A stretch of DNA of 64,000 nt, taken from Symsagittifera roscoffensis (Eukaryota; Xenacoelomorpha; Acoela; Convolutidae). The stretch covers positions 11,130,386 through 11,194,385 of the forward strand of contig NC_087063.1 in assembly GCF_963678635.1 (NCBI RefSeq), read 5' to 3'. The notes beneath the pieces are model-generated. The model searched no databases, was not told the origin of the DNA, and saw only the letters and a list, made by a program, of their open reading frames with translations. The position numbers and the translations under genes were made by a program. Every line of letters begins with the position of its first letter. Positions within the stretch are counted from its first letter, which is position 1. This document shows positions 54,086-64,000 of this stretch, piece after piece.

Positions 54086-54655
54086 TTACTCTACTATCCA
54101 TCTATCCCACAAATGACCACGCCGCGTCATCTCTTCGTCTGTCAGAGCATCTTCAAACACGACTAAATTACTCGGCTTAGTGTTCGATCGGCTCATTCTC
54201 TGCAGCGGACTGCTCTTGAAGTCTGGCTTTGTGTAGAACTCAATCAAATCTTCCAGACAGTTGATCTGGTCAATGTAACTGGATCCAACTCGTTTTCCAA
54301 GAGTGTTTCCACAGTAAGCTAAGAACCTGAACTTAGCAACTGGGTCTGAAAAGGGTTCCGATCCTTCCCATAACTGCAGATGCTCATGATGCAAGCTTTT
54401 GATGATCTCGTCAATATTTCGCTGGGGAACGTAATCCTTAGTTCTTGGATCTTCTTCTACCGGGCGACTGAATGTTTTCCGTGCATCTATTTCAGGCACC
54501 GTTTCTTCAGGGAAAAATTTTGACTTCAATTTGTGTACTAAAGAGCTTGAATTTCTACTAACTGAAGTTGAGATAGATTGAAAATCGTTGCAACGACTTG
54601 GTACAAATTTCAAGCAGTTGCATTGCAAACAAAAAATAGTTCTCATTCGTAGCAT
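54086..54655 (-). CDS. MRPL50: Large mitoribosomal subunit protein mL50, inverted copy
   Basis: Intact ORF from ATG 54655, encoding the same 189 residues as 24068-24637. At least one difference is silent (TCA against TCT in the Ser-Ser-Leu region, about residue 38). The acceptor-like TTTCAG is again 5 bases upstream. The two copies are either recent paralogues or two alleles placed in one scaffold. Confidence 0.75.
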   Translation of the reverse strand: MLRMRTIFCLQCNCLKFVPSRCNDFQSISTSVSRNSSSLVHKLKSKFFPEETVPEIDARKTFSRPVEEDPRTKDYVPQRNIDEIIKSLHHEHLQLWEGSEPFSDPVAKFRFLAYCGNTLGKRVGSSYIDQINCLEDLIEFYTKPDFKSSPLQRMSRSNTKPSNLVVFEDALTDEEMTRRGHLWDRWIVE

Positions 54656-54795
54656 TGTATCTGAAATGGAGAGCTTTTCAGACAAAAACTCAATTCAAAT
54701 TTCTGGGGGTGCAAAACTACTTTCTAACAAAAGCAGCCACTCACTTCAAACTGATACAGTAATATAATTTTAAAAAGCGTCAAATTAAAAATATA

Positions 54796-54801
54796 TTTAT
54801 T
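54796..54801 (-). terminator. Poly(A) signal of the inverted CSTF3 copy
   Basis: AATAAA on the minus strand, exact partner of 23922-23927. Confidence 0.6.
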
Positions 54802-54859
54802 GCAACAAAGAAAAAGACAAAAAGAGTTACACCTACGGTACTAGTCTATTTGATTGCTT

Positions 54860-57151
54860 CTAGTTTTGAAAACCGGACGAACTTTTCATTTGCTGGCGCT
54901 GCCTATAAATATCGTTCACCGGTGGATTCTGAGCCACATTTGGGTACTTAGTGGCTCCTCCTGAGGGCAACCTACTTCCAAAAGCTCCCGAACGTCGCCT
55001 CATTCCTCCCTCATCATCATCGCTATCCTCTTCTTCCATAATCAGGGCTCTTTTTAGCCCCACTTGACCTCTGACCTCGGATCCTGACGCCTCTGGCAAT
55101 TCTAACTCCAACATTTGCTTCATAAATTCGTCCAGAATGACAAAAGGTCCTTGGAAACAGTTCGGAGGCGGGAGCTTCCTAAGAATTGACGCGGCGGCGG
55201 GAGGAATCGGGAAGTCGCCTCCTGGAACTATCAAGCTCTCCGCGGCTGAAGATCGATTCGGCTTGAATGGAATCATTTGAGTTGTGTCCGGAAGTGGATA
55301 TAGCTGGGATCTCGAGGAGATTTCGTCTCCATATAGACCTCCCGATGTCACAAACGCCGCAGCCGATGTCAGAGGAGCTATGTTTTTAAACTTCTTCTGC
55401 AAGTGAGGCAAAGCTGTTTGGTACTGCATGGCTTTGAGCTGCGCTTCACTGACTGGAACTAAATCTAAGAACTTGTATCTGTCTATCAACATTTTAGCTT
55501 CTCTGCCCTCGAAGACTTCAGGAAAAGCTGTCATCCTTTTCTTCTCTACTTTTTGGATGCTTGCCAAATCACCGCATAGAGATTCAAATGATATATAGTT
55601 TTCCCAGACTTCGAGGCAGTGATCGGGAGTTTTAGAGGCCAAAGCTTTCTCAAAGAGAACTCGGGTGTTATTTACATCGTTAAGATGAGACAAGAAATCC
55701 AAATACGCTGTAATATACGCAGTTTCATTTTGGTGTTTTCTCAGACCAAGCTCGAATATTTTATACGCGATATTTTGATCTTTACTACAGTAAAACTCAA
55801 TTAAAGCAGCAGCTACGTAAATAAATGCTCCTGATCGCTTATCTTCTCGTGCTCGTTTGAAAATTGCTCGGGCGGTTTTAATGCCCTCTGAACGTCGGGC
55901 AAACTTCATGAACTGAATATAAACTAACGTAGGGTCCAAATCTTCAACGGCCAAAGCTCGCTCGTAGATCTGATGAACTTTGGCCATTTTCATTCGGGAC
56001 TCTTCATAATCTGCGTATGCAAAATACATAAGGTGGTTGAGTTTCATGAGATGACTGATTGCACGCTCATGCATATTAGCCACTGAATCTAAGAACGCTT
56101 TAGAATTTGCTGAATCTCCCTTTTGATTCAATATTTGAGATACCTGTTGAAGCCACGCGCATACTTCGCACCACACATCTGGATGATGCCCAAAGACTAG
56201 CAAGCACTGCTCGTAAGAATATGTGACTCTCTTTGATATGAACAGGTAATCTTCACTGCCTAGAGGGTTATCCTTTTCCCACTTAAAATACTTTCTCCAA
56301 TGTTCCAATTGAGATCGCTCCTCCGCTATTCCGGCAGCAGCCAAGCCAGATCGGTGTCCCGGAGGAACTGCTGGAACGTTTCGGATCAGGTGTCGGGTAA
56401 CTGCTTCGTACTCTTTGGCAACTTTCCTCGCCGCTATATAGTCCCTGGTCTTTTCTTCTATAATCTTCTTAGCCAGTAAATGATTCACGCTGTTCTCAAA
56501 GCTATTGTACTCTTTCCAGAGCGTATCTACATTGATCAAAGGAGTCGCACACCCTCTTTGGTAAATTCTTCTCACTGCTGTTATTTTCTGGTTTTCAGCA
56601 TACGTGCCCTGAGCTTCGATTCCTTTGAGGAAAACTAAATAATCGTTCCAGATTGTGTACGCCATAATATCAGTTCCAACTTTTTCTAGTGCAAAATCAT
56701 ACGCATTCGCCATGTTTTCCTTGAAATTCGGTAAATTTCCTTTGGTTTCGCGAACATACGCAAGATATGACTTCCACAGCTCAAGATTCAGCACTTTCGT
56801 GAGACATCTTTGGAAGAGCTTTTCCACTAGCTCATAATTCTGCAACTTGACTTCGAAATCGATGTAAATTTTCCAATACTTTCCACAAGTAGGAAACTGG
56901 TGCACAAGACGTTCATACGTTCGCCTCGACTCTTCTTCCAACATGTTGCTCGTCTCTTTCACTAAAACACTCCAGCATTCCACATTGTACGGATCTTCGG
57001 CGATGCCTTTCTCAGCACGTTCAATTTTACTCCCAAGACGCATGCTTTGACTGGAGAATTCTGTGACTGGTTGCGGAGGCACCGAATTGTTAGACCTATG
57101 AGATGAAGGAACTCCATAGCTCACAGGAGCTCCAGTGATCGGATCTCCCAT
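54860..57151 (-). CDS. CSTF3: Cleavage stimulation factor subunit 3, inverted copy
   Basis: Intact 763-residue ORF with the same HAT repeats, KLPPPNCFQGPFV block and acidic tail as 21572-23863, and no length change anywhere. Differences seen: PVTEF for PVAEF near residue 30, TARAIF for TARVIF near 430, SDDDEGG for SDDEEGG and GGATKY for GAATKY near the C-terminus. All are mild and outside the conserved motifs, as expected for two functional versions. Upstream sequence keeps a TTGATTTTAG acceptor-like site at about 57172-57181. Downstream, 204 bases separate it from the mL50 ATG. Confidence 0.97.
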   Translation of the reverse strand: MGDPITGAPVSYGVPSSHRSNNSVPPQPVTEFSSQSMRLGSKIERAEKGIAEDPYNVECWSVLVKETSNMLEEESRRTYERLVHQFPTCGKYWKIYIDFEVKLQNYELVEKLFQRCLTKVLNLELWKSYLAYVRETKGNLPNFKENMANAYDFALEKVGTDIMAYTIWNDYLVFLKGIEAQGTYAENQKITAVRRIYQRGCATPLINVDTLWKEYNSFENSVNHLLAKKIIEEKTRDYIAARKVAKEYEAVTRHLIRNVPAVPPGHRSGLAAAGIAEERSQLEHWRKYFKWEKDNPLGSEDYLFISKRVTYSYEQCLLVFGHHPDVWCEVCAWLQQVSQILNQKGDSANSKAFLDSVANMHERAISHLMKLNHLMYFAYADYEESRMKMAKVHQIYERALAVEDLDPTLVYIQFMKFARRSEGIKTARAIFKRAREDKRSGAFIYVAAALIEFYCSKDQNIAYKIFELGLRKHQNETAYITAYLDFLSHLNDVNNTRVLFEKALASKTPDHCLEVWENYISFESLCGDLASIQKVEKKRMTAFPEVFEGREAKMLIDRYKFLDLVPVSEAQLKAMQYQTALPHLQKKFKNIAPLTSAAAFVTSGGLYGDEISSRSQLYPLPDTTQMIPFKPNRSSAAESLIVPGGDFPIPPAAASILRKLPPPNCFQGPFVILDEFMKQMLELELPEASGSEVRGQVGLKRALIMEEEDSDDDEGGMRRRSGAFGSRLPSGGATKYPNVAQNPPVNDIYRQRQQMKSSSGFQN

Positions 57152-57377
57152 AACTAATTTATCAAAAACAACCTAAAATCAAGCTGTTCATTAAAATCGG
57201 CTAGAATAATGTGACCCCAAAACATAAGACTAGAGCAGTAAATTTGACTTCTGATATCTAAATAATCGCTATCGATAACAAATGCTTCTAGATTCTTTTA
57301 AGATCTGGTCGCATAAACGAAACATCCGGATTGCATGTCGAGATGAGAAGACTAACACGATCAAGGAAGTTAATTTA

Positions 57378-58170
57378 ACAGAGGCAATCCGGAGCTTTGC
57401 ACCACTCACACCAACATAGCATTGCTAGATAGTAGACAAAAACCCAAAGCAACTTAAAGAAGGAAAAAATGTTTGGTTCACTTTCGAAGAATATTAGAAA
57501 TTGACGAACCTGCAATTGTTTAATCGCTTACATTTATCTGCAAAAGCACCACGATGATATAATTTTGACAGAAAAAAAAAGACGTACGTAGATTATCAAA
57601 TAATTCCTTTTTTATTGATATTTTAACAGCCCTGCAAAAAATCATTAAATAGTTATGTTTTTGCCATATTGAGAGAGTTACATTATGCGTGATAAAAAAC
57701 TAAGTCGGAAAAAAATGAAACAAGATATGAAAAATAAAAAAAACTAGGTCTACCAAAATTTTGAATTTCTCGACATGTCTCGATAGAAAGCCATTCCTAA
57801 AAAAATCCCAGAGACGTGAATAGTAAATTAGCAACGGATCAAATCTTATAAAGAGTCATAAAATTCGACAATCTTTGAGCAGACAAAAATTGGATACGAA
57901 AAAACATGATAAAAAATCCCGCATGATAAAAATCATGATAAAGTTTTAAGTCCCACCTGAAGCAACAATGAACAAGACTTGCACTTGCAACCAATCTGAC
58001 AATCTTTGAGCAGAGACCAGCTGAGCAAAAAAAATGATTTTATGGGATGAACTTGCAATTGAATGAGTTGCTTACAGCACACGCAACCGAGACGCCAACC
58101 CCAGACCTTAGCATGCAAAGGCAACGACGTTACGCAAGGCTAATTGAGAAGGAACTTGAAAGATGATGAG
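57378..58170 (-). repeat. SINE-like unit, mirror of 20805-21370, with insertion
   Basis: Tail GCAATCCGGAGCTTTGCACC at about 57384 and head around 58090-58165. Enlarged by the 57444-57744 insertion. Confidence 0.5.
57444..57744. mobile_element. Insertion of about 300 bp absent from the left arm
   Basis: Left-arm sequence GACAAAAACTAGGTC (reverse strand of about 21290) is interrupted here after ACAAAAAC and resumes after AAAAAAAC. The flanking A-rich motifs could be a target duplication plus an A tail. No ORF; origin unknown. Confidence 0.5.
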
Positions 58171-58844
58171 GTTCAATATTAAAGAAAAGAATTGTAAAAA
58201 GAACCGAGTAAAGAAGAGGAGAATTTGAGCCGAAACACAAAATAATTTTTTTTTTAATTTTCCCTCGAAACTAGGCAATAGAACTTGACTAAATTAAAAC
58301 AACATTAGCCGAAACACCATTTAATCGAAATCACAAATTACCGATCTTTATCATAAATCATAATAAAAAATGTTTAAATCAACAAAAAGGTTATGCTTTG
58401 GAAAGTAAGCTTAAAAAACAAACGTACCAGATATTACAAATTGCATTTTTAAAATGTAAAACGAGCCGACGGAAATAATGACGAAAATCACGAACACGAA
58501 AAAATTCCCCTGATTATTACTTGAATGATGATATGATAGCTTTATTTAAATTTTCAAGAAATTGAGCATGTGAGCAGTCTGCATATCAGCAGTCGTGAAA
58601 TTGAAATTTACCATTCCTACTAAAATTGACCATTCTATGAACAAAGATGTTTACGGGAAAACAATTTCTAGTACCCGATTGCAATACATTTGCTTATCGT
58701 ACGGGTAAACAACTACAACTTGGGCATAATAAAAGAGTGGATATAAACTACCATAATTTATTTCATATTGTATTAGTTCGCGACTTTCTAGACTTCAAAA
58801 CTAAAGATTTCCAAAGATACATGCCGAGAAATATTTTTACACTG

Positions 58845-59275
58845 AGGTGATGTTGAGCTTCGCACCACTTGCGATTCAAAAATGAATGACTTTGTTAAAA
58901 TCAAATAAAAAAGAAAAACTTCAAAACTCCTTTCGGTGGGAACTAAGTCAGCAAAAATAAGCAGACACAAAAATCTAAAAAAAAGCCGAAAATTTTCGAC
59001 TTGCAAAGAAACAGGTCCCAACTGAAATCAAATTCCAGGGTTTTGCCATCCCAGGCATCGGTGTTATTGCAAATTGAAAGAACGCTGTAACTTCAAAAAA
59101 ATTGGGCTAGGGGAATCCAGCCGACAACAAAAGCAGACGGACGATAGTCCGAAAAAGCACAAAAAAATCAAGTTTGCAAAAATCAGGTCCCAGTCGGATT
59201 CGAACCATAAGCATTTGCCGTCTCAAGCAGGTGTGTTACCTCTACGCCACATGCGCTGGATGATTGACTGAATCA
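58845..59275 (-). repeat. SINE-like unit, mirror of 19830-20245
   Basis: Tail GTTGAGCTTCGCACC near 58852, head with GGATTCGAACC near 59197 and TACGCCACATGCGCTGG near 59242. The tRNA-like boxes are kept in both arms. Confidence 0.5.
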
Positions 59276-60197
59276 CAAACCATGCATTGGAAAGGAAACT
59301 GAAAATAAATAGAAATCCAATAAAAAATCGCCTCAAAGTTTTCTCTTTTCAAACTAAAAATTTTAGCGTGTAGAAAAAAGCGTCTGAAAAAAGGTGTTGG
59401 AAAAAGCCTATCATCGTGTTATTTTCCTACATTGAATTTAATAATCATTTGCAAAGACTTTTCTAAAAAAAACACCCGGCAAATAAGCCGACAAAAATTG
59501 GGCCGAAAAACTGAAAACTAAATCCAAGTGAATAGATTCGACAGAATAAAAATAGTGACGCACAGTACATTTTTAACCATTTTTACAAAACTTGCCAGCT
59601 ATGCAATCTTAATAATAAAAGAACTCGAAAAAAAATCAAAAAATGCATCAAAAAATTCAATTTTTTTTAAAAATCGGTTTATTTTCTAGTAAATTTTGGA
59701 ATTTGCGGACCAAGATTTTTTTGATCGAATCTAAGCTTTTGTCATTTCATTTCCATCTCTCAGTTATCAGAAGGCAATTGAAAGAGTTCAAGGAATCCCA
59801 AACATTTCCCACTGGTTAAGGGAATTGCTTTCCATGAAAATTGCCAAAACTTTCATGTTTTATTGCTTATTTTAATTATATTACACGACTATTTATTAAC
59901 CTGGTCCATTTGTTTTATCATTTTACTCTGATTTTAAAGATAGATGAAAGGAGATTTCTATTTTAAATGAACTAAAAGTTTGATTTGTCTGATATCAACG
60001 TTTCAAAAGGAATCTGCCAATCTCAAGTTGCAGAAATTACAACAGCCGTTGAGTTCCTCTATACTCGCAGTGTTCACCTTTGGGGCTTCAAATTGAACCC
60101 TTCGCGGCCTTCTGTTAATATCTTTGAATATGATCAGCGCAAGCGTAAATAAATAGCATGGAAAACTTCGTCCAGACTTCCTTACTTTTTCGGAAAG

Positions 60198-60716
60198 TTA
60201 TTTTGAGACAGTGTACTTCTGTTGTATCTTGAGCAATAGCGCTTTCGAAAGCGCCTTCATATTGGGCTGTCCTTTACTTGTCTTCTGAGTAATGAGTCGA
60301 TTGATTTTTGCTTTCTCTTTCTTTTTGGTCTTCCAAGCTTGCTGTTTAAGTCCCCTTTCCTCTACTTGCTTTTCTCTTGCCTCTTGCTTGTCCCGTTTTA
60401 CTTGTTCGTACTTCAACCTTGCCTCTTCAAGTCGTTGCCTTTTGCCCCATATGGAATTATCGTCTTTCGCTGGTCGCCTTTCAGAGAAAGATAAATTCGA
60501 AGTCCGTGTACCTTCTGGATTTTCCGCTGTTTGATATGCACCCTTGAAGCTTTTGTGGAAACTTTGAATAGTTTTGTATTTCCGCTCTTGAGTGAACAAT
60601 TGCCCTTTGGATGAAGATCCTTTCTGGTTTTGTTTTTGATAAAATGATTTTCTTTTGTCTCGCTTGCTTGATTTTGGCATGGATTGCTCTGTTTCATTTC
60701 TATTGCTATTTTTCAT
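60198..60716 (-). CDS. CCDC59: rRNA-processing protein, Fyv7/CCDC59 family, inverted copy
   Basis: 172-residue intact ORF, partner of 18399-18917, with changes such as RNETEQSMPK for RIETEQFMPK and ITQKTSKGQP for ISQKTSKGQP. The family signature is intact. Only one ATG is present at the start, preceded by a strong acceptor-like run of T and AG (about 60727-60736). Confidence 0.7.
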   Translation of the reverse strand: MKNSNRNETEQSMPKSSKRDKRKSFYQKQNQKGSSSKGQLFTQERKYKTIQSFHKSFKGAYQTAENPEGTRTSNLSFSERRPAKDDNSIWGKRQRLEEARLKYEQVKRDKQEAREKQVEERGLKQQAWKTKKKEKAKINRLITQKTSKGQPNMKALSKALLLKIQQKYTVSK

Positions 60717-60736
60717 CTTCTAATAACTAAAAAAAA

Positions 60737-61115
60737 AGACGATTTTATAACAATTCAATAATCAAATTTTCGTAATTGCAAAGAAGGCATTTATTGCTTT
60801 TTTGATAATAAGATTTTTTGTCTTTTTTGGAAATAATCAACGCAAGATTTCAAAACAACTAAGATTCTTTCCTTTATGTAACCAAAACAGTATTTCAGAG
60901 TATTACACAAAAAATATGTGAAGACATTAGTCTAGCCTGGAATACTTTTCCAAGCAACTCTGACTGCCTCAGAAGAAAGTTAGTAGAACGTCAATTATTG
61001 AAACAGTAAGCCTTGAACACAACCGATTTGGCACATTACAGGATTTAAATAAATCAGTCACTGGAAAGTCGAATAGAAACTCAAAGCTCAGCAATTAACC
61101 GCGCAGTAATGAAAA
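60737..61115. other. Last homologous stretch of the right arm
   Basis: Aligns with 17925-18380 with more substitutions and indels than elsewhere, for example CTGCCTCAGAAGAAAGTTAG against the reverse of 18094-18117. No gene. Confidence 0.45.
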
Positions 61116-61184
61116 TGGTTTTGATATTATCTAAATGATTTGATGATGTATTAGAATTTTGTTTGCAAAATGAAATCAATTTTC

Positions 61185-61340
61185 TCATGAACAATCAAAC
61201 AAAAGTTTTCATTTCGTTAATCTTCTTGATAAGTAATCAAAAATCATAGTAACCGAGGAGGTTACAGACGGGAGTCCCTTCATCAAATATACTAGTCAAA
61301 ATCCAAGGATTTTTCCAGATATGGAAGAGCAAAGTATAAC
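61185..61340 (-). mobile_element. Partial second copy of the non-LTR 3' tail
   Basis: Repeats the GTAACCGAGG...GTCAAAATCCAAGGAT...CAGATATGGAAGA stretch found at 61620-61740 and (other strand) at 8620-8710. Confidence 0.6.
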
Positions 61341-61609
61341 GTGAATAGAAGTAAAGAGAGTCCGATGTTGGAGAACCAAGCCAACTAGATAGAGCAAACT
61401 AACACCTGCACAGAATAAACCGAATTAAAAGAAACTCAAAAAGATTAGCCGAAGGCTTCGTGTCGATAAAATTCCCGATGCCGCGTTCCCAATTTGTAGT
61501 GCTACTGAAATACGCTGTTTTAAGAAAGATAGTGCACGAGTTTCATGGGTGGCATCAGTAAGGCGTCTACCAAAATCACGAATAAATTTAAGGGTGTTAC
61601 TGCCGCAGT
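61341..61609. other. Unassigned sequence between two retroelement tail copies
   Basis: No gene or repeat recognised. Confidence 0.3.
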
Positions 61610-62668
61610 CTCCCTGCGTCTTCTTTTTTTTAGGTAATCAGAAGGTCAAAGTTGCATAGTAACCGAGGTTACAGTTAGTTGTTCCTTTATCACGTATTCC
61701 AGTCAAAATCCTTGGAATTTTCTAGATATGGAAGTGATAATGATAAAAGATGACAAGTGTTGATGTCCTTACAATCAAAATCGATACAGGTTACGGTTCT
61801 TCAATAAGAACACGCAACTCGACACGAGAAAACATAATATACAAGTATTACCAATAAAAAATAATTTCGTCTAAAGTTATTTATCATTTATTGTTCCGAG
61901 TACGCAAGCGGCGTTCGCAATCTGTATTAATAATAATAATAGTTGGATTTACGGTAAAAACCGAAGGAAGTGATCCCCTTACAAGAACTAAAACACAAGT
62001 TTTGGTGAAACTAAACATTTGCTGCACAAACACAGGACACGCCAGCTACATGAATTGTTGCTGTCGTAAAAGTTGTAGAAGAAGGACCAGTAAAACTTCA
62101 GCAAGTTTTCCTTGGGATTGTTGCAGTCGAAGATGTTCACAAGTGGAGACAGTCTATTAGCTAACCGGGCAGAACGGACCCAGAAGTTGTGATTAGACTT
62201 CGCTAGTCTAACACGTGGAATAAAAAGGGTAAAACCTGTGGATTACCGCGTGGAAACATCTGCTACACAGCAAACGTGTTTTTGCCATTCCATGTCGAAA
62301 CGACCATTGAGTATGTTACTGAACAGCATAACATCATGAAGCTCAAGATATAAAGAAACGGGCAAAAGTTTCAGAGGAGATAGTCGAGTAGCATAATTTT
62401 CTTCTGTCGCCCATCTTCTGTCGCCTGTCGTCTATTGCCAGGGAAATTCTCTGTTTTTAAAAAGCTGCCTGCTCTGGGTTCCTCAGTGCATAAGCTTAGA
62501 TTTTAGATTTTGCAAAGTTTGCTCAAAAAACATTGCGCTGGGGCCGGCCGCGCCCTGAATCTCAAAAGCTAGCGATTGAGAAAGATACGCATCATCTACT
62601 AGTTCTATATACTTGTCACTTTTTCGCTTTTCCGCTTCAGCGGCAGCCGTACCAGGGTTACAAACAGA
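61610..62668 (-). pseudogene. Non-LTR element remnant, same family as 7381-8765, with 510-bp insert
   Basis: The minus strand from 62668 encodes SVCNPGTAAAEAEKRKSDKY and LAFEIQGAAGP, about 75% like the end of the ORF at 7381-8373, then the 3' tail to 61610. The tail is interrupted by about 510 bp (61928-62437) relative to the left copy, starting with repeated AAT units. The 5' part is removed at 62668, where the TIR-type element starts. Divergence from the left copy is much larger than between the CSTF3 copies, so it is probably an independent insertion. Confidence 0.65.
61928..62437. mobile_element. 510-bp insertion in the non-LTR remnant
   Basis: Breaks the match between GCAATCTGTATT and ATTGCCAGGG, which are adjacent (sharing ATT) in the left copy. 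A short duplicated ATT may be a target-site duplication. No ORF recognised. Confidence 0.4.
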
Positions 62669-63920
62669 CCAGTGTAACATTCGCCCGGAAGTACAAACTG
62701 ACCGAAAAAATAGCCAGGTTATAAAAGGAATGGCTAGCGTCTAAACACAGCTGCACATGCTTTTAACCGTCTCTACGAAAGCCAGTTCTATGTGTGGTCC
62801 ATTGACATCGGGTCGGCAAAACGCGCAGATTAACTTAGTGACATGCAAAATAGTGAGCTCATTGCTTGGTCTCAGTATCCCCAGACCACAAGGTCACTCC
62901 TAAAAACAGGGCTACTACTCATATATTATAGTACTAATGTTTTTGTTCAGTAGATGAAATTCATCATATCCATCGGAGATGGATCAACTGTGACATTCGA
63001 CCAGAATGGCCAAAATGCAATTTATGCAGGATTCGAATTTTGAGCAGTAAGCCTTCCGAGTTGATGATTTCGAAGGATTAGCGACGTTATTGGAACGTTT
63101 AGCCAAACGGTGAGGGCTAGAAAATTCTAGTATTTTAAATTTTCAAAAATTCGAATGATGACGTCACATTTCTGAGAAATGCTGAAACGGCCATTTTAAC
63201 AAAAAGCGAGTGAAAAACAGAACAACTTTTATCTGCGATTGCGAACAGTACGAAAATCGAGATTGGAGAACGACAACGAACTACAGAATAGCAGAGAACG
63301 TTCCGAGTTGCAACTATTGTGCTGCTACAATAGTTGCAAGGCCGTTGCCAACAACGGTGAAGGGTGAGAACCAGCCTTCCGGATTAGCGAGAAATCAAGA
63401 GTAAGGAGCTTGATTCAGCGGATTCAAGAATCCGGAAGGGTCTCGGGACGGAAACTTTTATTAACTCACATAAACTTTTAGCATCCTGTCATGTCCTGAC
63501 TTGAATTTAACTGATATTTTGATTAGTTTTGACAAGGATGAGGTGCTAGGAGTTGGGGGAAAGGGTTGATCCATCTTCGATGGAGATGATGATTTTTATC
63601 TACTGAACAAAAACAATAGTAATATAATAAGTAGTAGCCCTGTTTTTAGGAGTGACCTCGTGGTCTGGAGATACAGAGACCCAGCCATGAGCTCACTATT
63701 TTTGCATGTAATTCAGTTAATTTGAGCGTTCTGGTCGAAGCCGGAGAACAGTAACGTTTTTGTCGACCTGATGTAAGAAAGACCACCGAAAAGTACTGGC
63801 TTGGTAGAGACGGTGAAAAACATGCAAAGCTCTGTTTAGACGCTGGCCAGTCGTCTTAAGACTTAGTTTTGTTATCCGTCGATATGTATCTTCCGGGCGA
63901 ATGTTACATGTATGTTTTTA
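62669..63920. mobile_element. Element with approximately 300-bp terminal inverted repeats
   Basis: 62669-62990 and the reverse complement of 63560-63920 match, for example TGTAACATTCGCCCGGAAG at both outer ends, GCGTCTAAACA, ACCGTCTCTAC, TAGTGAGCTCAT, CCAGACCAC, AACAGGGCTACTACT and GTTTTTGTTCAGTAGAT. The interior (about 560 bp) has no transposase-like ORF. It is likely a non-autonomous foldback or MITE-type element. A related outer sequence is at 6375-6412, and the match extends past 63920 to about 63945. Confidence 0.65.
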
Positions 63921-64000
63921 TGGCGCTCCTGGGTGTTATTCTTTCGTAACATCATGACCGGCGGAACCGTTAACGAGCACTCCGCGCCGAGCGGATGCTC
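63921..64000. other. Right window edge
   Basis: GGCGCTCCTGGGTG continues the similarity to about 6375 on the other strand; nothing else recognised. Confidence 0.35.

Larger units (their letters stand above)
43104..61115 (-). repeat. Right arm of the inverted duplication
   Basis: Reverse-complement match to about 17925-35556 with small indels, plus an extra approximately 300 bp at 57444-57744. It includes the gypsy-like element, mL50 fragment, mL50, CSTF3, SINEs and FYV7/CCDC59. Similarity ends near 61115, inside the relic of the tRNA-like repeat at 17.95 kb. Confidence 0.9.

Overview
The window is AT-rich animal (metazoan invertebrate) nuclear DNA. Evidence: a CSTF3 orthologue, an animal-type mitochondrial ribosomal protein (mL50), an rRNA-processing Fyv7/CCDC59 protein, an ANKRD13-type gene with introns, Ty3/gypsy-like and 5'-truncated non-LTR retroelements, tRNA-derived SINE-like repeats, minisatellites and a run of exactly 200 N. 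I cannot name the species. Several genes (lipase, FYV7/CCDC59, CSTF3, mL50) are uninterrupted reading frames, each preceded within about 25 bases of its ATG by a TTTCAG-like 3' splice site. This would suit spliced-leader trans-splicing, or one intron in the 5' UTR.

Layout. 1-3764 (minus): decayed gag-protease part of a Ty3/gypsy-like element that runs off the left edge, with a 14-bp minisatellite (about 4.0-4.87 kb) and a 70-bp tandem repeat (5.7-5.9 kb) upstream of its gag. 7.38-8.77 kb: 3' remnant of a non-LTR retroelement with an R2-like restriction-like endonuclease domain. 9.6-12.4 kb (minus): a 938-residue class-3 lipase with a Cys/His-rich segment, two membrane segments and a J-domain-like tail. 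12.4-21.4 kb: mostly non-coding, rich in SINE-like units, with FYV7/CCDC59 at 18.4 kb. 21.57-24.64 kb: CSTF3 followed by mL50 in an operon-like spacing. 29.46-35.56 kb: a broken gypsy-like element up to the N gap (35557-35756).

After the gap: a SINE, a hairpin made of TTTCGCCCC motifs, ANKRD13-type exons (37.8-40.0 kb, minus), a small charged ORF, then a second gypsy-like element (41.8-49.2 kb, minus). From about 43.1 to 61.1 kb the sequence is the reverse complement of about 17.9-35.56 kb: gypsy element, mL50 fragment, mL50, CSTF3 and FYV7/CCDC59 all recur in inverted order with intact host ORFs. The outer right end (61.2-62.67 kb) holds another non-LTR remnant of the same family as 7.4-8.8 kb, then a TIR-type element (62.67-63.92 kb).

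The main structural fact is this approximately 18-kb-arm inverted duplication. Because the left arm ends exactly at a round-number gap inside a repeat, two haplotypes wrongly joined head to head is a serious alternative to a true palindrome. The most unusual single gene is the lipase-membrane-J-like fusion, which is present on the left side only.
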